Shown: piece by piece, positions 1-8,944 of the stretch
Position numbering within the stretch: position 1 is the first letter of the stretch
Layout of the letters: the number at the start of each line of letters is the position of its first letter
NCBI GenBank assembly: GCA_035566435.1
Contig: DATMRF010000022.1
Location: 62,001 to 126,000, forward strand
Length of the DNA stretch: 64,000 bases
Direction of reading: 5' to 3'
Origin: DATMRF01 sp035566435
Lineage (GTDB): Bacteria; Verrucomicrobiota; Verrucomicrobiia; Limisphaerales; UBA8199
The notes under the pieces: model-generated
What the model was told of the DNA's origin: nothing
The model's input: only the letters and a program-made list of their open reading frames with translations
The model's database searches: none
Translations under genes and position numbers: made by a program

Positions 1-860
1 GTTACCTGGCCTTTGCCGGTCAGCGCGACGACGGGTTCTATGCAGACATCCAGGCCATCTTCGACCTGCTCCAGCTCCGTTCACCGGGCAAAGATGTGCA
101 GGCCGGATTCAATATCCATCTGATGGCCCTGGCCATCCCGGTCAGCGAACTCGGCGGCGATGCTCAAGTGGTGGGCGTTTACGCCACCACCAGCCGACGC
201 CAGGTCCGCGTGCTCGAAAACAACGGCGACAATGATCGTGGCGACAAGGGGACGGTGACTTTTGGCCGATTCGTGCAGGTTGCCCGGCAGGGCAATCCGC
301 TCTTCAACGAAGCGCTCGTGGCCATTGCGGACAAGGACCTATACAGCCGCACCAGCCCGACCCAGGACGAAGCGCTCTTCAAGAAATACGCCCTCACCCC
401 GGAACTGGCTCACCTGCTCAACGCGATCGTTTTCGGCGGCCATGGACCGGCGCCAGAAACCAACCGCACCGACATTGCCGGAATCTTCATTCCGGACCTG
501 ATCAAGGTGGACCTGTCCACCACCGGTTGCCGCCTGGCGGGTGGCGGCCCCAGCCATCCAACCAACCCGGATGACCCCGGTTATTCGCGCCTGGGCATTT
601 TCGGCGGCGATACCCTCACGAGCACCATCCAGCCCGGCTTTGGCAGTGGCGTCATCCCGGGAGGCTGGCCCAATGGCCGGCGGTTTGGCGATGACGTCGT
701 GGATATCGCCGTAACTGCGCTCATCAGCGATCTGCGTGTCAGCCCGCCCATCATCAACGGCCCCGCAGGCGACAACGTTGACCACAACGACGTGGCTTAC
801 AACAAGGTGTTCCCTTACGAATCCACGCCGCACAACGGACGCAATCATACGCACGAATGA
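1..860 (+). CDS. DUF4331 family protein, 5' end missing
   Basis: The frame is open from base 3 to the TGA at 858-860, so the gene begins before the window and about 285 residues of its C-terminal part are visible. The sequence has the DUF4331 hallmarks: an AGQRDDGFYAD stretch near the left edge, IFDLLQLR, a GFNIHLMALAIPVSEL segment, a later VYATTSR, and a C-terminal NDVAYNKVFPYESTPH tail. Members are exported proteins of unknown biochemical role, often near other envelope genes. A GTG at 96 could be mistaken for a start, but the conserved AGQRDD motif lies before it. The next gene starts about 100 bp downstream on the same strand. Confidence 0.85.
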   Translation, partial: YLAFAGQRDDGFYADIQAIFDLLQLRSPGKDVQAGFNIHLMALAIPVSELGGDAQVVGVYATTSRRQVRVLENNGDNDRGDKGTVTFGRFVQVARQGNPLFNEALVAIADKDLYSRTSPTQDEALFKKYALTPELAHLLNAIVFGGHGPAPETNRTDIAGIFIPDLIKVDLSTTGCRLAGGGPSHPTNPDDPGYSRLGIFGGDTLTSTIQPGFGSGVIPGGWPNGRRFGDDVVDIAVTALISDLRVSPPIINGPAGDNVDHNDVAYNKVFPYESTPHNGRNHTHE

Positions 861-962
861 CCGGAGAACCCAACGGCCGGGGGCTGCGCCGACGAAGGCC
901 GGCCAGTCCCCGGCCAAGGGTCAGAATTCGCCATGCCAAAATCCGGTCCGGAACAATTCCAG

Positions 963-2057
963 ATGACTAAAGTTAGAAACCGGAAACTGCGTGCGGCGCT
1001 GGCCCTGGCCCTTGTCGCCGCGTCCACCGCTTGGGCGCATGATCCCGGATTGAGCGTCGCGACCGCTCGAGTGTCGGGTGGCTCGCTGGCCGTCCATCTG
1101 GCCTTGGCCCGGAGTGACGCTGAACGGCTGGCCGCTTTCGATGCCAACCCTAACGGGCAAGTGACGAAGGCAGAGTCCCCAGCCACCCTGTCGCAGTTGC
1201 AGCAAAAGGCGCAACGGGCCTTCGCGGTCAGTTGCGGCTGCCGCCGGCTGGAACCAGCCAAGGCCACTGTCACTCGCGACGACCGCGAAGGGGTCCATTT
1301 CGAAATCACTTTCCCAGGCGTAACCGCAGGCGATTTAAACATTCGCTCCGCCATGCTCGATGCATTGCCCAGGGGACATCGGCAGTTCCTCTCCGTTCGC
1401 GACGAAACCAACCATCTCCTGGCCGAACAAATGCTCGAACAGAACCTTCCCTCGCTCACGGTCCCTGTGACCTCGCCTGCCCAACCCGTTCTTGTTTCCC
1501 GCCCGCAGTCCTTCCGGCAGTTCCTCGCCCTCGGGATTAATCACATAGCGACCGGGTACGACCATCTCCTGTTTTTGCTCGGACTCCTATTGGTGGGGGG
1601 CGCGGTGCGGTCGGCGCTCAAAATCATTACATCATTTACCGTGGCGCATTCCATCACGCTCGCGTTGGCGACACTGAATATCATCCACATTTCCCCGAAG
1701 CTCATCGAGCCGCTGATTGCCGCCTCCATCGTCTTTGTCGGGTTGCAAAATCTGCTGGGCAGTGGGGTGGAGAATCGTTGGATGTTAACCTTCGGGTTCG
1801 GCCTCATCCACGGCTGCGGTTTCGCTTCGGCGCTGCGCGACCTCGGGATTGGCGCTAACGGCACAAGCATCGCCGCACCCCTCCTCTCGTTTAATCTCGG
1901 GGTTGAACTGGGCCAGTTGGCGATTGCGGCCTTCGTGTTGCCGGTCATCTGGAAATGCCGAGCCTCCCCGGTGTTCGTTCGGCGCCTGGTCCCCGCCGGC
2001 TCCGCACTGATTGTGATGGCGGGCGCCTTTTGGCTGCTCCAACGGACCTTGCTTTGA
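963..2057 (+). CDS. HupE/UreJ-type membrane protein with EF-hand-like loop
   Basis: This predicted inner-membrane protein has an export signal (about residues 1-25, ending near TAWAHD), an extracytoplasmic domain of about 150 residues, and a C-terminal block of about six hydrophobic helices. That block carries the HupE/UreJ signature: GINHIATGYDHLLFLLGLL, FTVAHSITLALA and FGFGLIHGCGFASAL. The His residues in these helices suit metal handling, as in Ni/Co-linked HupE/UreJ proteins, but the substrate cannot be read from the sequence. The N-terminal domain contains DANPNGQVTKAE, which fits a calcium-binding EF-hand loop (D, N, N, G, V, E at 1, 3, 5, 6, 8, 12). ATG at 963 is preferred over ATG at 933 because it puts basic residues directly before the signal core. 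Confidence 0.85.
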   Translation: MTKVRNRKLRAALALALVAASTAWAHDPGLSVATARVSGGSLAVHLALARSDAERLAAFDANPNGQVTKAESPATLSQLQQKAQRAFAVSCGCRRLEPAKATVTRDDREGVHFEITFPGVTAGDLNIRSAMLDALPRGHRQFLSVRDETNHLLAEQMLEQNLPSLTVPVTSPAQPVLVSRPQSFRQFLALGINHIATGYDHLLFLLGLLLVGGAVRSALKIITSFTVAHSITLALATLNIIHISPKLIEPLIAASIVFVGLQNLLGSGVENRWMLTFGFGLIHGCGFASALRDLGIGANGTSIAAPLLSFNLGVELGQLAIAAFVLPVIWKCRASPVFVRRLVPAGSALIVMAGAFWLLQRTLL

Positions 2058-2101
2058 CGAAACCCAAGTTCTGTGGACCCTGAGCCCTTCAAGATTCAGT
2101 C

Positions 2102-3289
2102 ATGAAACTGCCGAAAACATTTTGCCCGACGCAAAGCCGCAGCCCAAGGAGCGCGGCCCTTAGAGCCCGTTTCGAATCCCCTCTTCTCTGTAGGAGACGA
2201 CGTAAGGAGTCTCTGATCTCCCGCCGGAACCCAAGCTGCGCCGGGGATTTGAGACTCCTTACGTCGTCTCCTACAATCATAAAACACGCTCTTAGCGGGC
2301 AGCAGCCCCCGCCTCGGCCGGCCAATGTGTTTGTTGGGAGCGCTCTACGATTCGCGGCATCGCCGCAAACTCGAGGCCGCCCTCCTGAGTCGTCCACTGG
2401 TTTCACCCTCATCGAACTCCTGGCGGTCATCGCCATCATCGCCATCCTGGCGGCCCTGCTGCTGCCGGGGTTGGCGCGCGCCAAGGAAAGAGCGCGCCAG
2501 ACGTACTGTTTTTCCAACCTGCGCCAGGTGGCCGTGGCCGCGCGCCTGTACATGGATGATTACAACGGCGGTTTGTTTCACCACCACGACGGCTGGGTTC
2601 TCGATGACGGCTCCCAAGTGGATACGCTTCCCTCGAATCTGAGCGGGGTGACCGGTGGCGGCATGGGCAATAGCCAGGCGGAAAAACCTTGGGTGATCTT
2701 TTTTCAGCCCTATCTCCAGACCCGCATGGCCGGCTTTTGTCCCTCTGACCGTGCCCTGCGCTCGCGAGTTCTGGCGCGGGACCTCAGCGGCTACAACGGC
2801 GGCATCACCACCACCAGCCAGTCTCCGCCGCCGGGCTCCGAGTTGGCCATTGCCCTGAATGAACGGTTAAGCATCGAAAACTATCTGCTCAATTCGATTT
2901 TCACGCATAAGTCCGCCCGGTACGCCTTGGAGGGAGCGTTGTACGGGTTCGCCACCGAGAGCGCCGTCAACGCGCTCCCAAATCCGAACCTCATAATGTT
3001 TTCCGAGCGCAATTCAGAGGCCCTGAATGCCGCCGACAACGCCGCTTACGGCAGCGTCATCCAGGACGACTATGACACTTGGGTAGGCGAAGCGGCACTG
3101 GTGCAATGGGGCAGCGGCAATTATGGTGACCAGGGCTGGATTCGCTACAACCGTCACGGCCGGCGCGCGAACTACATCTACTTCGATGCACACGTCGAAT
3201 CGCTGCCCTGGACTAAAGCGCGGCTCGACCAGTTTCCGGACCATTTGGTGCGAGGCCCGTTGGGAAATCAGGCGTCGCCACTTAATTGA
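2102..3289 (+). CDS. Type II secretion pseudopilin-like protein (prepilin N-terminal motif)
   Basis: The core is the prepilin cleavage and assembly motif GFTLIELLAVIAIIAILAA at about residues 100-118, followed by LLPGLARAKERARQ and a C-terminal YIYFDAHVESLPW segment. This is the layout of the large verrucomicrobial and planctomycetal pseudopilin-like family. Such proteins are processed by a prepilin peptidase and anchored by the hydrophobic helix. The 100 residues before the motif are abnormally long for a leader and are partly encoded by a palindromic repeat at 2189-2275. The ATG at 2102 may be the true start of a gene that has taken up the repeat, or translation may start at the GTG at 2327, giving a leader of about 26 residues. 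No convincing Shine-Dalgarno sequence decides this. Confidence 0.75.
   Translation: MKLPKTFCPTQSRSPRSAALRARFESPLLCRRRRKESLISRRNPSCAGDLRLLTSSPTIIKHALSGQQPPPRPANVFVGSALRFAASPQTRGRPPESSTGFTLIELLAVIAIIAILAALLLPGLARAKERARQTYCFSNLRQVAVAARLYMDDYNGGLFHHHDGWVLDDGSQVDTLPSNLSGVTGGGMGNSQAEKPWVIFFQPYLQTRMAGFCPSDRALRSRVLARDLSGYNGGITTTSQSPPPGSELAIALNERLSIENYLLNSIFTHKSARYALEGALYGFATESAVNALPNPNLIMFSERNSEALNAADNAAYGSVIQDDYDTWVGEAALVQWGSGNYGDQGWIRYNRHGRRANYIYFDAHVESLPWTKARLDQFPDHLVRGPLGNQASPLN
2189..2275. repeat. Palindromic repeat, family A, copy 1
   Basis: A perfect 25-bp inverted repeat has arms at 2189-2213 and 2251-2275 around a 37-bp loop. The arms share the core GACGACGTAAGGAG with copies at 16441-16518 and 57120-57206. 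Further out lie weaker inverted sequences (about 2158-2175 and 2281-2298) resembling the AAAACGCGCTC sequence beside copy 2, so the element may be larger. The copy lies within the upstream part of the pseudopilin reading frame. Confidence 0.9.
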
Positions 3290-3383
3290 TCCGCCTCTCG
3301 AGCACCACTACCTTGCCGAGCAAGGCCTCGCTGCCGAGCCGGTGGGGGTGGCAGGATGACTCGACCTGGGGTATAGGCAAGGC

Positions 3384-4751
3384 ATGGAAACCCCTGGAAT
3401 ACCGACCCGCGGTGTGGAGGAAACTCTGGCCGAGTACCCTTTGTTAACCGCTTTGCGTGAACGCCGCTCGCGACGGTTCGGGTTCGGGATGAAAATGCCC
3501 GAGGGACCGCTGGCCTGGGAGAGCCGGCACGCGCCCTGGCCGCTAACCGAGCCGGAGGAAGCTGCGCTGGTGTTTGCGGCGTGCGGCGTAACGGGACACG
3601 CGTTGGCGGAGTTGTGTTACGCGCCGGGCGGCGGCGGCGGGATCATGGCGGGCCTGGTCGGGCGCACGGTGGCCAGCGGCGACGGGCTGCAAACGGTCGC
3701 CCTGGTCGTGACCAACGACGCGGCGACTTACTTGATCCGCCGGCCGCGAGAGTTGCCGCCCGGAGGCCTGGCGCAGTTGATCGAGCTCGGGCGCAAGGGC
3801 GAGTTTACCGAGCTTTACCGGCGGTGCCGTGTAAAAATCAAAGCGGGGCGCGCGCGGACACCGAGCGAGCCTCTGTTCAACATCAATGCGAACCGGTGGT
3901 CGGCTCACGCCCCGGGCACCAGTTATTTTCTGCCGGTGAACGACCTGACGTTCATGTACCTGAATGGCCTGCTGGAGATCTTCAACGAAAGCACCGGGGC
4001 GTTCGTGCTCGATGAGAGGAACGCGTTTCGGCCGGCTGGGTTGGCGCGGTTTGCGCGCACTCGCGGCGGCCACCTCGAAAATGACCCCGGCCGCGGCCGC
4101 GTCGCGACCGTTCGCCAGGTAGAGCAATTTGTGACGGAGTTTGTGACGATCGAACAGGGGATGATGCTGCAGAACCTGGGACTGATGGCGGAGGCGCTAG
4201 GGTTGGGCGGGTTCCCGAATTTTGCGAACCACGAGTTCGGCTGGTTTCAGGCGCTGGATTTCCGGCTCGAACGAATGCGCGCGAGTCGGTACCTGGGCGC
4301 CGGCAAAGGGGTGTCGCTGGCGATGAAACTCCTTGGACGAAATCCCGAGGTGCCTTACGCCGTGGGGTTGGAACGGAACGGAGAGGTCCTTCTGAAGCCT
4401 TTCTGCCCCCCATATTACCGCTCGATGACCGAAGCTGTGCGGGCCGTGGCGGACATCAAGTTTGGCGCCGACGGAGTGTTCCGAAGTCCGGGGGCCGGCA
4501 ACGCCTGGGCGAATGGCGGCGAAGTCACCCGGCAGGTTCCTCCATTAAGCGAGACTGCCATCGCCGCGACTTCCGCTTATTGCGAATACTTGTGGGACCG
4601 GTATGGCCGTTTCCCGGTGTATCTGACCCCGTATCGCACGGTGCTCGGATTTCAAGCCTGCCACCTGGATGCGGAGTTTTACGACCACTTCTACCGTCCG
4701 GAGGCCTTGGGGAAAACACAACGGGGGGATTTCGAGCGACGGCCCGCCTGA
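3384..4751 (+). CDS. Nitroreductase-fold-like protein of unknown function
   Basis: A soluble protein of 455 residues with no signal peptide. Near the N-terminus it has ALRERRSRRFGFG, like the 'RRS.R.F' FMN-phosphate motif of nitroreductases, followed by a helix like the one that packs beside it (EEAALVFAACGVTGHAL). Around residue 255 it has TIEQGMMLQNLGLMAEALGLGGFPNF, which resembles the Q-N-L-x-L-x-A-x-x-L-G-L-G segment of that fold. An FMN- or NAD(P)H-dependent redox role is possible, but the remainder has no recognised domain and its substrate is unknown. The gene stands alone, convergent with the anti-sigma factor gene, with a 12-bp gap. Confidence 0.55.
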   Translation: METPGIPTRGVEETLAEYPLLTALRERRSRRFGFGMKMPEGPLAWESRHAPWPLTEPEEAALVFAACGVTGHALAELCYAPGGGGGIMAGLVGRTVASGDGLQTVALVVTNDAATYLIRRPRELPPGGLAQLIELGRKGEFTELYRRCRVKIKAGRARTPSEPLFNINANRWSAHAPGTSYFLPVNDLTFMYLNGLLEIFNESTGAFVLDERNAFRPAGLARFARTRGGHLENDPGRGRVATVRQVEQFVTEFVTIEQGMMLQNLGLMAEALGLGGFPNFANHEFGWFQALDFRLERMRASRYLGAGKGVSLAMKLLGRNPEVPYAVGLERNGEVLLKPFCPPYYRSMTEAVRAVADIKFGADGVFRSPGAGNAWANGGEVTRQVPPLSETAIAATSAYCEYLWDRYGRFPVYLTPYRTVLGFQACHLDAEFYDHFYRPEALGKTQRGDFERRPA

Positions 4752-4763
4752 AGCAACAGGGAC

Positions 4764-5378
4764 TCAGGCCATGGCGAAACTCACCAGCGGGTCATCAACG
4801 GTGAGCACCGCCAGCAGGGTGCAACCCGCTAAGGAATAATTTTGCTCGTGCGCCGACCCGGCATCGGCGTGATGAAAGTCGCCAGGGCCCATCGCGCGAC
4901 CACTGACGTGAAGGTCTCCCGTCAAGATGTAAAAGTCTTCGGGTCCGGCGTTGGTATGGGCAGGGTAACGGACGCCGGGTTCGAGTTTGCCGAGCAGGAC
5001 CGCGTAACCGCGGTCGGGCTGGAAGGAGAGGAGCTTGATCCAGGCGCCCGGGATGGGCAGTGGCTTCCAGCCGGAAGTGTCGTCGCCGGACAGGAAGTGG
5101 AGGCCGCCAGCGGCACCGGCCGGCAACTGTTCCGGGAGCGGGGTTGATGAGGTCAGTTGCGCCCGGATGCGGTTCAGCACTTTAGCCTTGAGGGTTGGCG
5201 GCGGAGCCGTGGCCGGAAGGGCAAGAACAAGACGTTCCATGGTGTGTTGCAGGGACCGCAATAATTCGCGGAGTTCGGCGCTGGCCCGGACCTGGTCGGC
5301 AAACCGGCGCTGCTCGTCGGGCTCGAGCAGTCCCAGCACGTAAAGAGCGGCCTGTTCCTGTTGTTGATCGGTAATCAT
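4764..5378 (-). CDS. ChrR-like cupin anti-sigma factor
   Basis: Residues 1-80 form a short zinc-less anti-sigma-like helical domain (AALYVLGLLEPDEQRRFADQ). Residues about 110-195 form a cupin with the pattern G..YPAHTNAGPEDFYIL and GDFHHADAGSAHE, whose His and Glu residues suit a metal site. The protein is expected to bind and hold the ECF sigma factor encoded just upstream and release it on a stress signal; ChrR responds to singlet oxygen in Rhodobacter. Its ATG overlaps the sigma gene's stop by 4 bp (5375-5378), so the two are translationally coupled. The typical His/Cys zinc motif of ChrR's anti-sigma domain is not visible here. Confidence 0.85.
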   Translation of the reverse strand: MITDQQQEQAALYVLGLLEPDEQRRFADQVRASAELRELLRSLQHTMERLVLALPATAPPPTLKAKVLNRIRAQLTSSTPLPEQLPAGAAGGLHFLSGDDTSGWKPLPIPGAWIKLLSFQPDRGYAVLLGKLEPGVRYPAHTNAGPEDFYILTGDLHVSGRAMGPGDFHHADAGSAHEQNYSLAGCTLLAVLTVDDPLVSFAMA

Positions 5379-5947
5379 GCGTTGGCGCGCAAGCTATCGC
5401 GCAATCTCAGCAGGCCGCGGCGAATGCGCGCTTTGATGGTGCCCAGGGGTTGATGTAGCGTTTCGGCGATCTCCTGGTGTGTCAACCCGCCGAAAAAGGC
5501 CATGTCAATGACGCAGCGCTGCTCGGGAGGCAACCGGTTCAGCGTCGCAAGCACCGCCATAGTATCCTCAGCTTTCAACTCGCCCGAAGCTGAATCGGCG
5601 CAGGCAGGAGCATTGGCGGCAGCGTCATTCTCCAGGCCCTCGAGCAACCGGGCGCGACGTTGGCGCGCTCGCAGGCGATCGATGGAGCGGTGGCGGGCAA
5701 TGCTCAAGGCCCAATGGAAGGCCGACCCAAGCAGCGGGTCGAAAGAAGCGGCTTTATTCCAGATTTGCACAAACACGTCCTGGATCACTTCCTCGGCCTC
5801 GCCGGCGTCCCCCAGAATGCGGACGGCCAGAGAAAAGAGGGGCCTGGCGGTCAGGTCGTAAAACTCAGAAAGGGCCTGCACGTCCTGCGCCGCCACGCGG
5901 CGGAGCAATTGCGCCTGGGGCTCTTCTGCCGTTTGTTGGTCCACCAT
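5375..5947 (-). CDS. ECF RNA polymerase sigma factor
   Basis: This is a sigma-70 family factor of about 190 residues. Region 2 contains DLTARPLFSLAVRIL, then EAEEVIQDVFVQIW and HWALSIARHRSIDRLRARQRR for -10 recognition. A spacer leads to region 4, LNRLPPEQRCVIDMAFFGGLTHQEIAETLHQPLGTIKARIRRG, the -35-binding helix-turn-helix. The coupled cupin anti-sigma gene places it among the ECF factors released by oxidative or envelope stress. The start at 5947 (MVDQQT) is preferred over 6001 because the upstream residues are not conserved-looking. Its target promoters cannot be deduced here. Confidence 0.92.
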   Translation of the reverse strand: MVDQQTAEEPQAQLLRRVAAQDVQALSEFYDLTARPLFSLAVRILGDAGEAEEVIQDVFVQIWNKAASFDPLLGSAFHWALSIARHRSIDRLRARQRRARLLEGLENDAAANAPACADSASGELKAEDTMAVLATLNRLPPEQRCVIDMAFFGGLTHQEIAETLHQPLGTIKARIRRGLLRLRDSLRANA

Positions 5948-6575
5948 ACTCTTGACACCCGCTCGGCGGCCATCCGCTGGAAGCAAATGGGCACAGCCCA
6001 ACTTGCCGCGTCCTCAGCGTTGCCGCCAGCCCCAAATTGTATTTTCAAGATTTGCATCTCCTTATCCATTCGTTCCGCGAGGGGCCCTGGATGCATAACT
6101 TCCCTTACCATCGCGGGGGCAGAGCAAAGTTTCTCCAGCAGCCAGGCCGTTCGGGCGAAGCGACACTGCAAGAGTATTGTTCTCACACGGCGAGGCGAAC
6201 CATCTATCTGTTCGGAACCCTTTTCAGCACAATGCCAGCGAACTGCCACCTATCCTCAAACTCCTCGGTCGGAACCGAAGCCAACCCGCTTAGCGGGTCT
6301 CCAACCAGAACCCGGTTGGTTTCGACACCCAGCACCGTGACGCAGTGGTCCTGCAGGGCATTGAATCTCATCACTGCCCTCATGGTGAAGTTCCCCCCGG
6401 GGGTGCGAACTCAGTCTGGGGCCCCTGGCTCGCTTGTGGAGGCCGGCCGCGCTGTGGGGGTTGAAGCGCAACCAGGGAAGGCGAACGAGACGGATTAATG
6501 ACCGCATTGATGAAGAAAAATGAGCGCAGTGAAAAAGCAATGCTCCCGCACCCGCGGAGCGTCAAAAGCAAATCC
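5948..6575. other. Spacer between sigma factor and glycan genes, containing a gene remnant
   Basis: Apart from the short remnant at 6204-6383 no convincing gene is seen. Two small hairpins lie side by side at 6286-6301 (ACCCGC/GCGGGT) and 6301-6319 (CCAACC/GGTTGG), but both are inside the remnant frame. The region must contain the promoter of the sigma/anti-sigma pair. Confidence 0.5.
6204..6383 (-). pseudogene. C-terminal remnant of a C39-like cysteine peptidase domain
   Basis: The minus-strand frame encodes 59 residues, including LQDHCVTVLGVETNRVLVGD followed by PLSGL and a later EEFEDRW...FAGIVLKR. This matches the second half of C39-like peptidase domains: the catalytic His before a V.LGV strand, the Asp in GDPLSG, and a final W-x-F-x-G strand. 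The N-terminal half with the nucleophilic Cys is absent; a stop lies about 27 bp upstream in frame. It is therefore probably a decayed gene end. The match is by eye. Confidence 0.45.
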
Positions 6576-7625
6576 CTACCGATATTCAATTTTGGTTGGG
6601 CGTTGCGGACGGAGGCGCCGCGTCGCGGCTTGGCTTTGAGGTGAAGCTTTGTGGAGAGACGAAACTGGCGCAGATCGATGTCGCTTGCGCTCAATCCACC
6701 GCCCCAGATTCTGAAAGGGCCGGGTGAGTCTCCGCCGCAGCCAATGCGCCGCGTACCAAGACGCCGTCATCTTCGCGCTCAACTCCTGTTCAATCGCCAG
6801 CATTTCCTCAGTGACCTGCGGGTTCGCTTTGCGTCGCTTGCGCAGTTGGTAAATTCTGTCAAAACCGCGTTTACGGAAGCCCTTCGATTGCAAATAGGGT
6901 TTGGAGTAGTGCTCTGCGAAAAGTCGCATGGCTTCCAAAAGGCCGATTTGGCTGACCGCGTTAACCTCGGTCTGTTGCGTGGCATGCTTGCGGAAGCAGC
7001 ACAGCGGTTCTGATGTAAAGGCGAGCTCGCCTTTCTCAAGCAGATGAAACCACATTTCCTGATCCACTATCTGCCGATACTGGAGGTTAAAACCGCGGGT
7101 GGCGTCCTGCCTCCGAAACAGGACCACCGAGGGCTCGCCAATCAGATTGCGGTCTTCATTCAGGCATGCGGCGATGACATCGGTTCCTCTGTGGGCCCCC
7201 GGCCGGCCGAAGTCATCCCAAATTGCGATGACCCCTGAATTCTCGTCGACCACATAGCGCGCTGAGGCTGCCAGAACGGCTGAGGCACTGGATTCCAGCA
7301 ATTCGAGCAGCTTCGTCAAAGCCTGGGGGCTGGCTAGCATGTCGTCGCCGAAAACGAATTTGACAAATTCCCCGCGGGCTTCGGACAGGCACCAGTTCCA
7401 GTTCTGCACCATGCCCAGGTTGACGGGGTGGACGTGGAACCGGATGCGGCGGTCTTTGGCGGCATAGCGGGCGATGACCTCGGCGGACCCGTCCGTGGAG
7501 CCATCGTCGCTGATCAGGATTTCGAAATCCCGAAGGTCCTGCGCCAGCACTGACTCAATCGCTTCCGGCAAATACCTCGCGTAGTTGTAAGTGGGCACTA
7601 GAACGCTGACTTTGGGCGTGGTCAT
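6576..7625 (-). CDS. Family 2 glycosyltransferase (GT-A fold)
   Basis: The N-terminus has the GT2 pattern: KVSVLVPTYNYARYLPEAIE (nucleotide-binding strand), FEILISDDGSTDGS (DDGS), and VFGDDMLASP for the metal-binding DXD region. It transfers a sugar from an NDP-sugar to a glycan or lipid acceptor in surface polysaccharide assembly at the cytoplasmic face. The C-terminal 120 residues are basic and helical. ATG at 7625 overlaps the stop of the pyruvyl transferase gene by 4 bp (ATGA), so this is the last gene of a coupled three-gene block. An ATG at 7757 lies within the upstream gene and is rejected. Confidence 0.9.
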   Translation of the reverse strand: MTTPKVSVLVPTYNYARYLPEAIESVLAQDLRDFEILISDDGSTDGSAEVIARYAAKDRRIRFHVHPVNLGMVQNWNWCLSEARGEFVKFVFGDDMLASPQALTKLLELLESSASAVLAASARYVVDENSGVIAIWDDFGRPGAHRGTDVIAACLNEDRNLIGEPSVVLFRRQDATRGFNLQYRQIVDQEMWFHLLEKGELAFTSEPLCCFRKHATQQTEVNAVSQIGLLEAMRLFAEHYSKPYLQSKGFRKRGFDRIYQLRKRRKANPQVTEEMLAIEQELSAKMTASWYAAHWLRRRLTRPFQNLGRWIERKRHRSAPVSSLHKASPQSQAATRRLRPQRPTKIEYR

Positions 7626-8848
7626 GGCGCGGCCAGAGATTGGATTAGCAAGTCGAAGACCTCGTTGACCCTCCCCTTGGCAGCAGACGCTCTGGAGATA
7701 AAGTAATCGCTGTTCAAGCCGGCGGCCAAATCGAGCTTCTGGTTCACCTCGGTCCACGAGTTGAGCTTGAGATCCTTGGAGAGATTGGCCACATCCAGGA
7801 ATCCCGCCGCTTTGGCCACTGTGGTTGGAGCAAACAAATGCGGGATCCCAAAGGAGAAAGCCGTAACGTTGCAGTGCAAGCTTGTTGCAATCACCGTGCT
7901 AGATGCTGCCAGAACAGAAATGATCTCGAAAACGGAGGCGATTTCGAGATACTTAAACGCCCCCTCGGCTAGTTGAGCGACCCGCGAGAGATACTCGCTG
8001 TCACCGTGGCACCATCCAACAGGCAACAGAATCGTTTCGGCTCCGGTCCGATTCTGGTACACCCTGAGCTGTTTGACGAGCTCCACCGTCTGTTCGTCGG
8101 GTAGCGGATGGGTCTGAACACACAGAATCCGCCGACGGCCATCAATCCCGCGCTGTTCCAGCAGGCTTCGGCCTTTATTTCGTTCCGTTGCCGGGTCCAG
8201 GAAATCGCTAAGGACAACGATGAAGTCGGGGCCGACATGAATTTCTCGCTCTACTCCAGCATTTACCAGCGCGTCTCGCGACTGCCGATCTCGGACATAA
8301 ACAAAAGACGCTCTGCTAAACGCGCCGGCCACCCGGCTTTGAACGGCTTCAGCAAACGGGAAGGGAACGCCGCAGGAGCAGTACGCAACGGACGTTACGC
8401 CTGGGCAACGCACGGGATCGATGATGAAAGGGCCGACGGCAGGATAATTCATGTGCTCATCCCTGAACTGGCTGATGGCATCCACGGGAACACCGAGACA
8501 CTTCCGGATGAGCCGCCGCAACCGGGATGGAAGCGAGCGTTGTCTTTCACGACGGTAAATGGAACTATAGTGGGAAGCGACTACATCCCAATCTGTGCGC
8601 AGCAAGTCCCCGCCGCCTACGATCAGTCGGTACGGTTGTTTTGGCTCGGAGGAAAACAATTGCCGGACGGGCCACGTAGGGTACCCCGAATCCCGCACGG
8701 AGCCGCCCCCCATTAAAGAAAACTTGCGGATGTCCATCGTATGGCCTCGCTTTCGAAACATTTTCTCCAGCAGGACCGGATACAAAAGGTCGCCATAGTT
8801 TTCGACGTCGAAAGTTCCAAATTCCCCAAGCATGGCTTTACAATTCAT
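7622..8848 (-). CDS. Polysaccharide pyruvyl transferase family protein
   Basis: This CsaB-like protein of about 408 residues would add a pyruvate ketal to a sugar of a surface glycan, using phosphoenolpyruvate. It begins with GEFGTFDVENYGDLLYPVLLE, the family's N-terminal G-x-x-N-x-G-D motif. RLIVGGGDLLRTDW and later SVFEIISVLAASSTVIATSLHCNVTA with FGIPHLF are the typical C-terminal 'S-R-x-H-x-x-x-x-A-x-x-x-G-x-P' region; the usual Arg is Leu here. The start could be 8848 (MNCKAM), 8833 (MLGEF) or 8902; 8848 is a compromise. It sits between two GT2 genes on the same strand and is coupled to the downstream one. Confidence 0.85.
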   Translation of the reverse strand: MNCKAMLGEFGTFDVENYGDLLYPVLLEKMFRKRGHTMDIRKFSLMGGGSVRDSGYPTWPVRQLFSSEPKQPYRLIVGGGDLLRTDWDVVASHYSSIYRRERQRSLPSRLRRLIRKCLGVPVDAISQFRDEHMNYPAVGPFIIDPVRCPGVTSVAYCSCGVPFPFAEAVQSRVAGAFSRASFVYVRDRQSRDALVNAGVEREIHVGPDFIVVLSDFLDPATERNKGRSLLEQRGIDGRRRILCVQTHPLPDEQTVELVKQLRVYQNRTGAETILLPVGWCHGDSEYLSRVAQLAEGAFKYLEIASVFEIISVLAASSTVIATSLHCNVTAFSFGIPHLFAPTTVAKAAGFLDVANLSKDLKLNSWTEVNQKLDLAAGLNSDYFISRASAAKGRVNEVFDLLIQSLAAP

Positions 8849-8944
8849 GGCACCAGCATCCCACGGCATGAGCGACATCAGTATCGGAAGACCCTTGACC
8901 ACTAAGGCCCTTACGTTCTCCTCGCGGAAGCAGTGGCCTTCGGG

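Noticed and set aside
339..917. Long minus-strand frame opposite the DUF4331 gene
   Set aside because: It is a shadow of the plus-strand gene; the residues show no fold or family and the frame ends with the plus-strand codon pattern.
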